Below are positions 1-12,189 of a DNA stretch of 64,000 nucleotides, one piece after another. Positions within the stretch are counted from its first letter, which is position 1, and each line of letters opens with the position of its first letter. The notes under the pieces were generated by a model. It was not told the DNA's origin. It made no database searches and saw only the letters and a list, made by a program, of their open reading frames with translations. This DNA is from Symsagittifera roscoffensis (taxonomy: Eukaryota; Xenacoelomorpha; Acoela; Convolutidae), in the NCBI RefSeq assembly GCF_963678635.1, contig NC_087063.1, forward strand, positions 79,569,617 through 79,633,616. The letters run 5' to 3'. The position numbers were made by a program, and so were the translations under genes.

Positions 1-1975
1 TTAGATTTTGCGGGGGTCAAGTAGCACATCGGCAACTGAAATGGAAACAGTCCATTTTATAGCCTAAGCAAAAAAAAATGGTAGTTGTGTAATTAGCTCA
101 CAAAAACTTCGCTCACATTCGTCGATGCTCAAAAAAGCTCAAATTTCACGGTAAGACTAATTTTTCGAGAATTTATTTTATTTTGTTTGGAAAGTTTTAT
201 AGAAAACTGAAATAGAAGGAGCAAAAAAACTGAACAAAAAAAATTGATGCGCCATAAGTGTCACAAAAGTTTTCGATTAAATTCATCAATGCAAAAAAGT
301 TAAGAAAACTTTTCATCTTTCGCTGGGATGTCTTAAAACTTGTAACCCATTTCGAAACAGTTTATTGGAGAATCTAGTTCACCTCATGATTTGCAATGGC
401 AATTTGGTCGAAAAGCAATGAAAATCGAACCACGAAATTTTGAAATTTTTTTAGGACAAACAACTTTGACAAGTTGCCTATATAAAAACAAAAAAATGAA
501 ACAGAAAAACCAATTTGCTTTCAATCAATCACAAAAAATGAACCAAATGCTCTTTTTACTGTCGTTTTTTTTTTGAAATTCCTGTGATGATAGAAGTATA
601 CAAACACCTAGAACTTTAGTGAATAGGGCAGGATTTACAAAATTTTTTTTTAAACAGTGAATAGCAAACAAAAAAAATAGAAAAATCTTCAAATTTCGCT
701 GATTTTTTTTTGATTGTATTAAGGTTTTTTTGCCAAAGAAGCGCTAATTGAAGCTGCCACAGCGACATTTCTTTAAGAAAAACTAAGTTTTTCACTAATT
801 AAATGAAAAAATATTTTTTAAGAACCCACATTTTACTTGATCAAAATTAAACTAAATCTGAGGATTATTTGTGTTTGCTGATTTTGTCTGAAAAGTCAAT
901 TAACGCAAAAAAACAGAAAAGACAAAGTGAATTCTTTTCTGAAAAATACCTCAAATCTCAAAGCAAAAAAAATTATCTTGCAAAAAATTATATATATACA
1001 AAGCAAAAATATATAAAATTGAGTTCCACGAAAAAATTACAACCCAAAGTCTTCGGACATAATTAACTCAATTTGAGAAAACTGGATCGAAATGTAAAAG
1101 TTTAATTCCGCTGTAAAACCTAAAAATTTTATTCCACTTTCGAAACTAGAGGTCCATCACTTTTGCGTGACCTGTAGACTTTCGTGATTCGATAGTACAA
1201 ATTGCTTTCCTTTTAACAAAGGAACTGAACTGCAGTTTAAAAGAAATCAAGACAAACCTCGAAAAATCAAAGTTAACGTAAAAATTTAAGACTTTTCCTG
1301 AAAAAACCTCATCGCGACCTATATAAGTCTGAGCTACGTTCATCGACTCTAAACAAAACTAAAACCCGCTCGAAGACAGTTTCTTCCCGCTTTTAATGAT
1401 CGAAACAATGAAATAAATAGCGAAAATTTCTGTAACGAAATCTAACTGCGTGCATCTGGCAGAAAAATTACTGAAAGGACAGTAAAAACGGCATAAAGAT
1501 ACAGAGTCTGAGACAAAATTGCGTATATTTCAGCCAATTTGAATTAAGTTTGAAATAAAGCATTTATGAGCGAACCCAAATATCCGCATATTCAATTATA
1601 CAAAAAATAAACTGAGGCAAACACTGATTCGCGCGCACTATACAAAGTGCCGAAACTAAGTGCAGTGGAGCAAGCGGTCGCTACTTGACAGTTCCGAATG
1701 ATATTAATGTTTTGGTCTTAGTTCATCTTCGCATACACACACAAAAGTAAGACCAATAACGCTACTGGGAAAAACTGAATGAGAAAAACTTTGAGTCTAT
1801 AAAATTTCTCAAGTGACACATGCCAATTATGATTCCACATAATTGCTAAATGAAGTAAGCCAATTATGACGCATTAGCAGTACCAGTCAATTCAAAAAAG
1901 AAATTTACCAACTAACATGCCTCAATTTATAAAGCGGACTCATTTTAACTAGTATACGAAAAAAGTTCATTAAAA
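1..1975. other. AT-rich DNA, no gene recognised
   Basis: This stretch is A-rich on the plus strand, with many short poly-A runs. The ORFs present are short and of low complexity, and none resembles a known domain. I see no convincing splice-bounded exon. Confidence 0.5.
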
Positions 1976-1980
1976 ACAAC

Positions 1981-2052
1981 CGACCCTGCCCAGGTTCGAA
2001 CCCTGTTATTTTGTTTCGTGTCTCCTTCCCTACCTCTACGCTACAGATCCAT
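1981..2052 (-). repeat. tRNA-like (SINE-type) internal promoter remnant
   Basis: Read on the minus strand, there is an A-box-like TAGCGTAGAGGTAGGG (about 2028-2043) followed at tRNA-like spacing by the B-box core GGTTCGAACC (1993-2002). This is the RNA polymerase III internal-promoter pattern of tRNA genes and tRNA-derived SINEs. The acceptor and anticodon stems do not pair well, so a decayed SINE head or tRNA pseudogene is more likely than a working tRNA. Confidence 0.4.
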
Positions 2053-2550
2053 AATACCTTGAAGCTGAAGTGCTATTTGTAATATAAGAGTCTGTGTTAA
2101 TATCCTTAGCATTGGCTGTACTTAATAGCTGGTTATTGATCAAAATTAACACTTAAAAAATGGACATTTTGTCGCAACAATATTTGCGACATGGGTTGGA
2201 AAAAAAGAGAGTTCATCATATTATAACACAAGCGTTGCTTGTGTAATCATGGACAATACAACAGCAAATTTTCAACTCTGATCGGAAACAGATCTTTTTG
2301 GCCCTTACATTCTTAATATTATTTCTGTTAAATTTAATCTATTTTTGAATGCTAGCTGGAATATGTCGTTTCACACAACTTATGCACAGACGCTACCGCT
2401 ACTCTAAGCTACACGAATAACGCTAGCTGCAAACATGATTTGAAGAATAAAAATGGTGACGCAAGCTTGGAAAACTACCGACTAAAATCTAAATTTTCGT
2501 TTCTACAAAATTCTAAATTTTCGCATCAAAATTCATTTTAAAATTCAGTT
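2053..2550. other. intergenic, nothing recognised
   Basis: No domain, repeat or RNA gene was recognised. It lies downstream of the TXNDC15 3' end. Confidence 0.4.
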
Positions 2551-2551
2551 T

Positions 2552-2557
2552 TTTATT
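2552..2557 (-). terminator. candidate polyadenylation signal of TXNDC15
   Basis: On the minus strand an AATAAA hexamer lies about 210 bases past the TXNDC15 stop codon. It is a reasonable 3' end, but in DNA this AT-rich the hexamer also occurs by chance. Confidence 0.35.
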
Positions 2558-2769
2558 TAATTAATATCTCTGCTAGTTTATATCTCCTTTTCTCAGTTCC
2601 TGTCTGCCTTTATCATTAATTAATCACGCATCCACTTAGATTTCTCTCCAGGAAAAGCGATCAGTTCATTGCACGAATTCTTCGTTCACAGCGTACTTGT
2701 TTCTGTTCACGATAAACTCGCCTCTCTGCTCCGGAAAAATTGAGGGACAAAAAAAAGAAACAACTCTTT

Positions 2770-5700
2770 TCAGTTCATAAAGAAGTCTACGAGTGGTATT
2801 TCGCTCATGAACTCTTTGACCTTGACCCATGCGAAGAACCCGACAGATGTGAAGTGAATAAGGAGTGCGCATGAAAATGAGAGACAAACTAGAGTTGAGG
2901 CCACTGCCAGAATGTCAATGTGAGGCTGCACTTTCACAGGTAGAGCACCTTCCTCGTAATCTGAGGCGATCAGCTCCAGTGACTTCGGGGTCAGGCCTGA
3001 AACAAGCCACACAAATAACAGATAATTCACCAATCAATTCAAATTGTAATAACAATCAGACCTCCTCGAAGTTTAAGCGGCCATTACAATCAGCAATGTC
3101 AATCGGCAAAGTTAGCTACGGCCGGCGAAGTATTTACAATGCCTTCTGTGCCTATGCCGAGTGATTCGTTAGTCACGTCATGAAAAGAGTTTGCCAAAAA
3201 AGAGCTACTAAGATCGGTCAGTTCAAATGCAATAAGTTTTTCTAAATTAATACTTCTGCAAACATACCATATGACATACGTTTGTCTTCAAAAAACTCGA
3301 ATTGAGAAACTCTAACAGTAATATGTACTTCGGTTTTAAACAAAATCATCGGTTTAGTTAGGGTCATTGACATACTCGTCTTTCACATTATCGGCCACAA
3401 ATTATAATTATTGGCCGTTCAGAATAAAACCCAACAGCCGAGTATGATTGACGAGCCTATTTCCTGTTAGAGGGATTTGGCGCCCAGTTAATTGATGACG
3501 AAACATCAAAGATTAAACTAATTAATATCATTTTTTGCTTTCTCGGGTAGTTTTTTCTACCCATAACCTAGAAACCAACCGACACAAATTTTACATAATC
3601 CGCAAAAAAAATGTCTCAAAGCATGCCCAATAAAATTGTATTTCCTAGAACGTAATAATGCAAAAATTTAATATTAAAACTATTCAATTGAAACCGAGAA
3701 GCACCTTTCAAAAAACTGACCCAGGCTGGAAAAAATTTACAACTATATTTAAAAATTTTCGAACTTCGAGTGTAATCGACCCTCTGTCGAGTTTATTTCT
3801 ATTAATAGCTAACTTTTGATTTGATTTTCTCTTTGAAATATCACGTTTAACTCACATCGTGTTCAGTAATGGCATATCTCAATGGATCAACTTGGCACTC
3901 TTTTTGAATAACGTGCCCGGTTAATTTCAGAATTTCGTACGCAAAAATTCTGTATTCTATTTTCATGCAATAATTTAGTGATTGAATCGATCCTGCGCTT
4001 ATAAAAAATTATTCTAATTAGCCTTCTGATTTTCATTTCCAGTTCTAACAGTTTGGTTTTGTCGGTGTTTGCATAAACTAAGACTACATATTGGATGATT
4101 GGCTGCACATAACTTTTATACGCAATTACTAATTGCTGTACTGTTAGAAACTCAATTGAAAAACACTCCAGAAAATTACAAAACTTTATGTTTTACCTGA
4201 TCAAATATGCTGATGAAAGTTCAACCTACTGTCGAGGTTAGTTCCAAGATATTTAAAACATTCTACATCTTCTATTTGAGTGTCATTTAAAAAATATTGA
4301 CAGGTCTTTTCTCAGCTTTTTGGGTCCGAATGAATGTAAAAAGTGTATCAACCATATTTAAATTTGAATGTTTTTGTTCGAAGGCATCATCGAAATAAAA
4401 GAAAAAAACTAGAAATTGTAACAAAAAGTAGAACCTTGGCATACACCCACCTGTGAGATTTGACATGAGGGAAGCGAGGGTGTGGAAATCGGAGGAGGCC
4501 GAGTACCTGCCTATGGTCTGGTCATTATAGAAGAAGAGGAGGGAGGGTGTGCCCACCACACCCACCCGCGCATCCAATCTACACAACACAAACACAGCAA
4601 AATAAAAGTGAAACGATATGCTTCAAATTTCTTAAAGCTAATGGGGTTTGAAAAATTGTGACAGTCACCAATAACGACATGAACACTATAAAAACCAACT
4701 TTACTTGATAAAAAATCGGATACTGCGAAAGCTTAAAGTACTTTTTTTTCAGTAAATCCAGGATATTGTTTATTGTTGTATAACTCAAGTACTTAAAGCG
4801 TTCGCAGTGTCCGAGTTTTTATCCAGTACAATTGGTTGCTATATGGGCTATTTCTGTGCATAACGGAATAATTTACCTTCATTTTATGGTTTTTAACAAA
4901 TTTATAGGACAGCGTCTTAAATTTTTTAAATAACAATGACCTTCATACTTGGAAATGGCAGTGAAATTGTAATTCAAAGAGTTCAAGAAGGAAAGCAAAA
5001 AGTTTGCATTTTTCAGAAAAATTGATCAAGGCCAAAACTTACAAATAAGCGTCTTTAAATGTTTTCGGAGAGCTAGGGAAATCCATTTGGTCGACTTAAT
5101 AAAAGTAGAGTTTTAGGTAACTTGTTGAAATCTTCCCAGTCAAAAAATTCCCATATTAACCCCTGAAATAAACGAAGAATTAGCAAAAAAACATTAATCA
5201 GAAGCATGCAATCAGAATTCAATTTCACAATAATTCAGCTTAACGAGATTGGAATCAGGAATCAAAGGGAAATATATCATCATTCTGAATTGGTAAAAAC
5301 GCATTCAATAGTCAAAGAAAATCTTATAACATAAAAACCAAGTATAGAAGCTCAAACATTTCAGCTTAACGAGATTTGAATCAGGAATCAAATAACAAAT
5401 TATCATCATATGAAGTTGCTATGTTTGAGGTGGAAAAAAGTCAACAAACTAGGGAACCCAAAAATTGATTAAAATGTTTGTAAAAAATTTCGAATTTGGG
5501 AAGAAAAATACATCGCGTTAAAGCTCTTCAAACTTCAAGAATAGTTAACTGTACTTTTTGTGTCTTTTACATGTGGCTATTGGCAGCTTCATGTGCCTTC
5601 CAATTAGCGATTGAATTTGAATTAATCCGCGAAAAATTTTGCTGAAATAAACCATACGAGCTAAATAAGTGATCAATCACTTCGATTATTAACTTTTAAT

Positions 5701-6692
5701 TAAAGAAAAGACTTTAAGAAGACTTACTGTTTATTTAGGAGAGCGTTAACTGCAACGACGTGAATTGCCGGGAAATTTCTTGCAAGGGCGTTCACATGTG
5801 GCGCAAACTTGACAGAAAACACACAATATGGACTAAAGAACATCGCCAAAATACAGGACCTCGATCCATTCACAACCTTCATGAATTGAGCAGGACTCAA
5901 ATACTTGACGATTCCAGATTGATTAGCTGGGAATAGATTAGTGTTCATTTCGCACTTGTATCTAACTCGAAGACTGCTGTGATTTAAGTTATTAAACGAT
6001 GGATACTTTTTCAAATCTGTTACCAGTTTTAAGTCAGGTTTAAAATCGTGGTAGATGTACTTCTCATGCAGTCTACAACTATCATTTTGAAATCCCTTCG
6101 GTATGAATAATGACTCGTAAGTTATAACTTTGCACTTGTTTGTAACGAAAACATGGCATGCTCCAGTTGGCGAGAACAAACAAATGTCGGAAAGATCGTC
6201 TGCGGATTCCCGGTCTTCGTAGTATTTCCAAGTGTGTGGAAAGAACTCTCGAATATGACCTGAATGATGATCTCGAACTTTCATGACCTTTTCGATGAAG
6301 TTCACCAAGTTTGGGTTTACTTTCATCAGCTTTTCACGCGCTGCTTCGGGCGACGTCTCATCTTCAGTGCTAGTATCAGTTCCTGGATTCTCTTCCTGCT
6401 GTGTCGTCAAATTTTGAAAAAAATCCCCGAAATTCATGGTTTTAATCTCTGATTTGTTGATCATTAAGCCATCAACTTCCACCAATTCAGAATCCGTTGT
6501 TTCATAGTCCATATCGGAGGCAGCGGACGCTCCATCGACACCAGTTTCATTATCAGTTGTGTTTTCACTAACTGCAGGTACGAGCCTTGATGTTAGCAGA
6601 ACACCTACAAAAAAGAGAAAGATTGAGCAAGAACGGTGACAGAAAATTAAGCTTAATATTTCAAAAAAGTCTTTAACTTTTCCAAGGGCCAT
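2770..6692 (-). CDS. TXNDC15: TXNDC15-like thioredoxin-domain membrane protein, three exons
   Basis: Proposed coding exons are 6692-5728, 4578-4451 and 2996-2770, giving 439 residues. Exon 1 has a hydrophobic signal-like N-terminus (about residues 10-40), an acidic Ser/Thr-rich stretch, then the start of a thioredoxin fold with the single-cysteine site SPYCVF (Cys290). Exon 2 supplies the cis-proline loop VGVVGTPSLLFF (Pro333). Exon 3 supplies EEGALPVKV followed by a membrane span (about 393-415) and a short tail. Signal peptide, lone-Cys thioredoxin domain, then C-terminal membrane anchor is the layout of TXNDC15, an ER/ciliary protein linked in humans to Meckel-type ciliopathy. Human TXNDC15 is about 360 residues, so this protein is longer, mainly in the N-terminal acidic part. 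Introns have GTAAGT/TGTAG and GTGGGT/TTTCAG borders, and the reading frame is kept across both joins. The ATG at 6692 sits in the good context GTTATGG. A TTTTTGTAG acceptor-like site near 6605 leaves an alternative first exon possible. Confidence 0.87.
2997..4450 (-). other. TXNDC15 intron 2
   Basis: About 1.45 kb, bounded by donor GTGGGT after the LTG codons and acceptor TTGTTTCAG before CTGACCCCG. The Gly codon is split G/GC across the intron. It contains an old LINE fragment in the same orientation as the gene. Confidence 0.8.
3880..4300 (-). mobile_element. decayed CR1/Jockey-type LINE fragment (RT thumb region)
   Basis: Two minus-strand pieces read as the end of a LINE reverse transcriptase. 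IEDVECFKYLGTNLDSRLNF at about 4200-4275 is the usual 'FKYLG' block after the catalytic region. QPIIQYVVLVYANTDKTKLL at about 4040-4106 is the usual 'P..QYG' thumb block. They are separated by frameshifts and stops. This is a dead insertion inside TXNDC15 intron 2. Confidence 0.75.
4579..5727 (-). other. TXNDC15 intron 1
   Basis: 1,149 bp with a consensus GTAAGT donor (5727-5722) and a TGTGTTGTGTAG acceptor. It splits a Gln codon CA/A, and the frame resumes as LDARVGVVG. It contains a short direct repeat at 5234 and 5360. Confidence 0.8.
5234..5392. repeat. short direct repeat in TXNDC15 intron 1
   Basis: TTCAGCTTAACGAGATT plus a shared GAATCAGGAATCAAA occurs at 5234-5266 and again at 5360-5392, about 126 bp apart. 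Both copies are followed by an ATCATCAT-rich stretch. It is a local duplication with no visible function. Confidence 0.65.
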
Positions 6693-6785
6693 AACTTTTC
6701 GAAAAAAAATGAGCGTCGCAGCTCACGACCAGTTCAGTACTAGCTTACTTATTTTATCCCTCGCGAAAATTAGTTTAGATTATTG
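6693..6785 (-). promoter_or_regulatory. candidate TXNDC15 promoter / 5' leader
   Basis: Immediately upstream of the ATG on the minus strand are a CCAAT pentamer (about 6780-6784), a CGCGAGGG patch and an AT-rich GATAAAATAAG. They are plausible promoter parts in the right place, but no single element is decisive. A tRNA-like repeat lies just beyond. Confidence 0.3.
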
Positions 6786-6814
6786 GTCCCGCCTATTTCC
6801 TAAAAACAAAAGCA

Positions 6815-6895
6815 AGCGCGGAATCGAACCTACGCCTTGAAGTTAGTGACCAAATTCGCACCCGCTAAACTAACTATGCCAGCTGTGTTATCAAG
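6815..6895 (-). repeat. tRNA-like sequence (SINE-type)
   Basis: On the minus strand TGGCATAGTTAGTTTAGCGG (A-box-like) is followed by GGTTCGATTCC (B-box, about 6820-6831). A weak anticodon arm lies between them with loop CACTAAC. The body is nearly tRNA-length, but the stems are imperfect. It is probably the head of a tRNA-derived SINE, and less likely a divergent tRNA gene. Confidence 0.45.
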
Positions 6896-6899
6896 ATAG

Positions 6900-8945
6900 A
6901 GACACTAAAATGCTTACTGTGTGAATTAACCCAAATACTGTATCTCTGTTTTTTCATTAGGGACCACAACATTTTTGAGGGACCAAACAAGCAAACTAGT
7001 ACGACCAGTTATTTCGGAGTGCGGTCTGTATTTAGACAACAGCGTATTCATACTCGTCAGAAAGCAGACAAATACTATCTTGACCAATCAGAATCGAGAT
7101 GAAAAAGCAAATTTAAGAAATAAATAATTATTAATTTTTCTAATAATAATAGTCTAACAGTCTCGGTTCTGACTGGTTAATCTAGTATTAATTTCCATAA
7201 CATCTTATTTCGGTTGAATCCTCAATCTCAGATTTAGCAGTGGTTTTTGAGATAATGAAAAACTTAAGTTTCCATATAATAGTGCTGATGTTTGTGTTTT
7301 TTATTAACTGGTTTACGATGATGACTACCGTTTCAGATGATACATTTTCTGAGGACGCACAAAAGTGTGTGCAAATTGTTTCATTGAACATTGATTGTAT
7401 TCTCTGTTTTCGTTATAACGGCTGGTTATTTTGTGTCTAAGTTAGCTTCCCCTTCTTTAACCCCAAAGATTTTCTGAAGCGCTGTTGGCATCGCCATGGC
7501 TTCTTAATAGTGAACTTACATAGTAACTGCCACATGAAAAGCGATTCACAAAATAAATCCATGTCAAAATCTGAAAAAAATCCAAGATTTGACAATTAAT
7601 TAACATGAGATTTAACAACAGTTTTACGCAGATTACGTGTACCTATAACGCGGAATGATTTGCTAGAACTACAAAAAAACCATTAATATACAAAACTCTC
7701 AATCCTAATCGCAATCAATCTATTCTGGGCAAAAAACGCATCATGACAAATTGGGCTAATTAATTTCTCAAAAATCTATTTGATAATTATGAAATGTTTC
7801 ATAAGAAACCTTTTGAAGCAAATTTGAACATTTTTGACAACTAATTTAGCTTTTGAATATCGCCCGAAGGCTCAATAAACTTCTTTCAATATCTAGTTCA
7901 AAAGCAGCGGGTACTGATGCAACAGGATAAGTTATAATAAAGAGATTTTCTTCTTAAATGAGTCAATGAAGCACCGCAGTAACGAAACTGAATTTTAAAA
8001 TAACTCTGATCTTAAAAGCTTTTCGAATAAGTTCGAGAACACGAATAGCATAAAGGGAGGCCTTTCATTCCATTTTCGAAAAGGACGCTCGTTCTTAGTG
8101 CACATCGGTCCATGCAAATGAAAAAGAAATATTAGTCTTCTAAAAGTCATTAGAACGAACACTGCAAACTGACCTCCGAAACAGGACTGGGTAAAGGCAG
8201 CCTAAAAAAACACTTAATTACAAAAGAGGCCCTTCCGTTTAGTTACGGTAAGTGCCCAGGCGGCTGGATAGGGCCATACCAGCGTTATAAAAGGCATCCT
8301 AAAAGGTGTCGCGGAAACATAGGCAGCTCAGCTTATTCGATTTAGATCTTGAAGAACTCCGCAGAAGGTCACGGAAGTCAGCAGACCACCAAGAACTAAA
8401 ATCCTTATCGGTCATCCTTCACTTCTTTACCAAACTTAAACGCAATTTTCGAGACCAAATCAGGCAAACGGAACGAAACAGTCGTGCACTCAAGTCACAT
8501 ATGAGGGTGAGAAAATAGGCCCTATAACTATTGGCTCAAGGGTTAGGGACACTATCTCTTGTGCTTTTGTACCTCAATCAGTCGGAGCCAATTCAATGTT
8601 CGCTTATGCCACGGATTTTTAGGATCGCTACAGCTTAAAGGCCACTACTAAAATACCCCCAATTTAGATAGAAATAAGCACGCTCCCATAGATGGGTCTC
8701 TAAATCAACATGACGCATTCAAGCAAAATGCTTTAATCTCATTTAGCAATTCAAAGGTTTATTATTTTATTTTCTAAATATCGAACACACGCGAATGCCA
8801 TTAAGAACAGGGTTGGGACCTCAAGTTATCACCATTAATTTTTATTGGACAGTGTACACTAGAGGCCCAGCTAAAAAGCTGTAGGAACCTGTTTGATACG
8901 TTTTCATTTTGTTGTCCTGATGCACGATGAAATAGGTAATTTAAA
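6900..8945. other. no gene recognised
   Basis: About 2 kb of mixed AT-rich sequence. Short ORFs, including one at 8306-8518 without an ATG, have no recognisable domain. The satellite array begins at its right edge. Confidence 0.4.
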
Positions 8946-8949
8946 AAAC

Positions 8950-10035
8950 GGGCTTCAGCCAAAACCCTAGTTGTCGCTCTTAGGAAAGAAAATTTTTGTG
9001 ATTTTTGAATTTTTCAAGAGATACTTTTTTTCTTGTACAACTTTAGGCGTAGCATCTTATGCACGGAGTCTTCCCAAACCCTGTAGCCTCGATTAAAGTT
9101 CTTTTCGAGGAGAATCAAAGTATCGAAAAACGGACACGAAATCGAAACATTATTAATTATTTCTGCTACACTCGCGATCACTTTCCGTCTTCTGCCAAGA
9201 AAAAGACAGCTCTACTCTTGTTCGAATTATGTATTGGAAATTGCGAATAGCATTTTCGCGCTACTATTTTTGGCTACTTTCCCGCGATTGTAGTTCGAAT
9301 CTTCTGTTCTTATTTTTTGGTTCTTTCAGTTGTCGCGAGAAACTTGAGCATGACATGCTCAATTCGAATTTTTGAAAAATTGCATATCACCCCAAAATCA
9401 AGACTAAACGTTTTCTCAAAGTCAAACTTCCAAATATGACCGACTGGCACATACTGAAAATTGGGCGTAGACGCTGATGCAATGGAGCTTCTCACAACCC
9501 ATCATGTTTGGTTGAAACTATGATCTCAGACTCGGGAGGGTAGTTTTCGGGAAAAATTTCAAAAACTGTCAAAAAATTAAAAAGTTGACTTTTTCCGTGG
9601 TCATAAATTTTTCCGAACAGAAAAATGGGAACTACCGTTTATGCAAAGGATCTTCCAATAACCCGTTCTTACCACAAAAACCAAAACATCGGATTCGTGA
9701 AAACTAATTTGAGAAAAGACAAAAGTTTCCGAAAAACGTCACAAAATCGAAAGTTTGAGTTTCTGAGTTTCATAACTTTTTTCGTGTAAAAAAAAATTGA
9801 GGGAGGCAGTTATGCAATTGTTTTCCACAATCTGTTCTAACCATTGAGTTCAAATTCTCGCTTTAGGTAGCTTGTTTTTGAGAATATGTGAAAAGTCTTC
9901 ACCCAAAACCTTAGTTGTTAACGGTAATCAGAAGGTCAAAATTATCATAGTACACGAGGTTATAGTCAGGAGTCCCTTCATCACTTATTCCATACAAAAT
10001 CCTTAGAATTTTTTAGATATGGAGGTGATAATGAT
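8950..10035 (+). repeat. satellite array block 1
   Basis: First block of the about 168-bp monomer satellite. It is recognisable from repeated CGCTCT..ATGA, GGCTTCCC.AAACC, AAACGGTCAAAAAAT and TTTTTGAGAAAA motifs. The block is more diverged than later ones and ends where a PHD-finger LINE fragment interrupts it. Confidence 0.75.
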
Positions 10036-10920
10036 AAAAAAGAGGCAGACTTGAAATTTGGGGATGGCGTTTTGGAAGTGACACGTCATTTGCTCGAATT
10101 TTTTATTTATCAAAGAGCATATGCTTGCGGTTTGTTTGCGTCCACTTCCTTTCGGTTGCTCCAAAAAAAACAAGAACGACGTTAGCAAATTTTAGCCATT
10201 TTGTAACTTCTTTTATCTCTTAGTAGATGCTATTTATTTCGTTCAACAGACTTTCAGCCAACGGAACACGCGAGTCTTATGGTACTCTTTTGAGAACTCG
10301 GACTTTTGAGATGGCTGTGTTAACATAATTGTCTAGCACTAAATCATTACCTATTGTTGCTTTATTAACAGATTTTATATCAACGCAAATAGGACACTGA
10401 AACCATTGGGTTTTCTTAGAGTCGCTAAGAGAAATTTTCACACAACTGATATGATACCAACTAAAACAACAGTCACATCCAATCCAATTTATCCGGCCTG
10501 AAGGTTTTAAGCAATCTTTGCTTGTAACCTCTTTGTTGTTTTTCCTCATCTTGACGCAGCATACCGGCAAAAAAAAGGATTTTTACTGGACTTAAGGGGA
10601 CTGAACTAACTCATGATGAGCGGTTAGTGGGAATTTAATGAATCAGCAAATATAAAAAAAATTAAAAGACAATTAAGTTAAATTAATTTTTAAAATTGAA
10701 ATACAAAAATCAAAAACAAGGAACAATCTCACCTGAGGTCAGTAGATCCAGCGGAGCACCACCAGTTTCTTCAAGCCTGTTCTAGTTTTCCACCTCCCCA
10801 CAGAAAGCCACTTGACAGACCGGTCTCTAAAATCCCTCAGAGCGCGCTCCACAAACAGGCACAAACATCAAACATAACAAATTTATTTGTTAAGTTTATC
10901 ACAACAATTAGTCTAAAAGT
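10036..10920 (-). mobile_element. LINE fragment carrying a PHD-finger ORF (copy 1)
   Basis: The minus-strand ORF at 10277-10570 has the zinc-ligand pattern of a PHD finger: Cys4/5, Cys20, then GCDCCFSWYHISC (Cys32, Cys35, His40, Cys43) and WFQCPIC (Cys59, Cys62). PHD fingers occur in the N-terminal protein of several non-LTR elements. The copy ends abruptly near 10036, with satellite on both sides, and lacks the reverse transcriptase found with the second copy. A near-identical ORF lies at 13947-14219. A cellular PHD protein is unlikely given the repeat setting. Confidence 0.7.
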
Positions 10921-10929
10921 TGTCCGCTC

Positions 10930-12189
10930 TAATGAAGTAGCTCCTTAGTTGTCGTTGATTAGTTGTCGCTCTAATGAAAAAATGAGCAAAAACGTTTGTG
11001 ACTACTGAATTTCTACAGTGATACTTTTTTCTGATACAAATTTAAGGACGAAGCATCTTCTGAACGGATGCTTCCCAAAACCTGTTGCCTCGATTAAAGT
11101 TGTTTTCGAGAAGAAACAAAGTTTTTAAAAAAGGACAAAAAATCCAAACATTGACTTGCCGATGGCAATATTTTTGTGTTATTTTTTTGGCGTAAAAATT
11201 TTGGTGAGCTTCACAGAACCCGTTCTACACATTGAAAACAATATCTCAGACTTCGGAGGTTAGTTTTCGAGAAAAGTAGAAAATTCAAAAAACCGTCAAA
11301 AATTGAAAAATGGGTATTTCCGAGAGCCATAACTTCTTGTGTAACAAAAATTGGACGTAGCCGCTGAAACATTGGAGCTTTTACAACCCGCCATGTTCAA
11401 TTGAATCTATAATCTCATATTTGGTTAGTAGTTTTTGAGAAAATGTGAAAAGTCTTAACCCAAAGCCTTAGTTCTCGCTCTTTAAAAAATTAAGCCAAAA
11501 GTTTTGTGACTTTTGAATTTTTCCAGAATTTATTTTTTTGCCATAAGTTAAAGGACGCAGCATCTTATGCGCGGAGGTTTCCCAAACTTGTTCGCCAAAT
11601 AAAGTTGTTTTCGAGAAGAAAAAAAATGTTTCGATAAAAGGACAAGAAATCGAAACATTGACTTTCTCATGGCAATAGCTGTGTTATTTTTTTTGGCGTA
11701 TTGAATCTGTAATCTCAGACTCGGGACGTTAGCTTTCGAGAAAAACTTTCAAGAACGGTCAAAAAATTGGAAAAATGACTTTTTCCAGGATCATAAATTT
11801 AAATTTTTGCGAAAGGAAATGTGGAATTAACCAATTATTCAGAGGATTTCACAATAACCCGTTCTACCCAAAAACCAAAAAATTGGATTCGTGAGGATAG
11901 TTTTTGAGAAAAATCAAAAAGCTTCAAAAAACGGTCAAAAAATCAAAAATTCGAATTTCTGAGGTTCATATTTTTTTTGTAAAAAAAATTGAGGGAGCGA
12001 CTTATGCAAGTGAGCGTTCTACAACCTGTTTTATCCATTGAATTCAAAATCTCAGGTTTTGGTTGATATTTTTTGAGCAAATGTGAAGACTTAACTCACT
12101 CAAAACCTTAGTTCTCGCTCTAATAAAAAATGAACGAAAAAATTTGGGTCTTTTGAATTTTTCCAGAGATAATTCATTTGGTATAAATT
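10930..12189 (+). repeat. satellite array block 2
   Basis: Continuation of the about 168-bp monomer array. This block closely matches 14600-15830, so the LINE fragment and the adjoining satellite were duplicated together. It is cut at GGTATAAATT (about 12189), inside a monomer, where the LINE 3' end begins. Confidence 0.75.

Noticed and set aside
4579-4788. Hydrophobic ORF in TXNDC15 intron 1
   Set aside because: Out of frame with the gene and removed by the proposed splicing; a chance T-rich translation.
8306-8518. 70-codon basic ORF (HRQLSLFDLDLEELRRRSR)
   Set aside because: Begins with GTG rather than ATG, has no splice support and no recognised domain.
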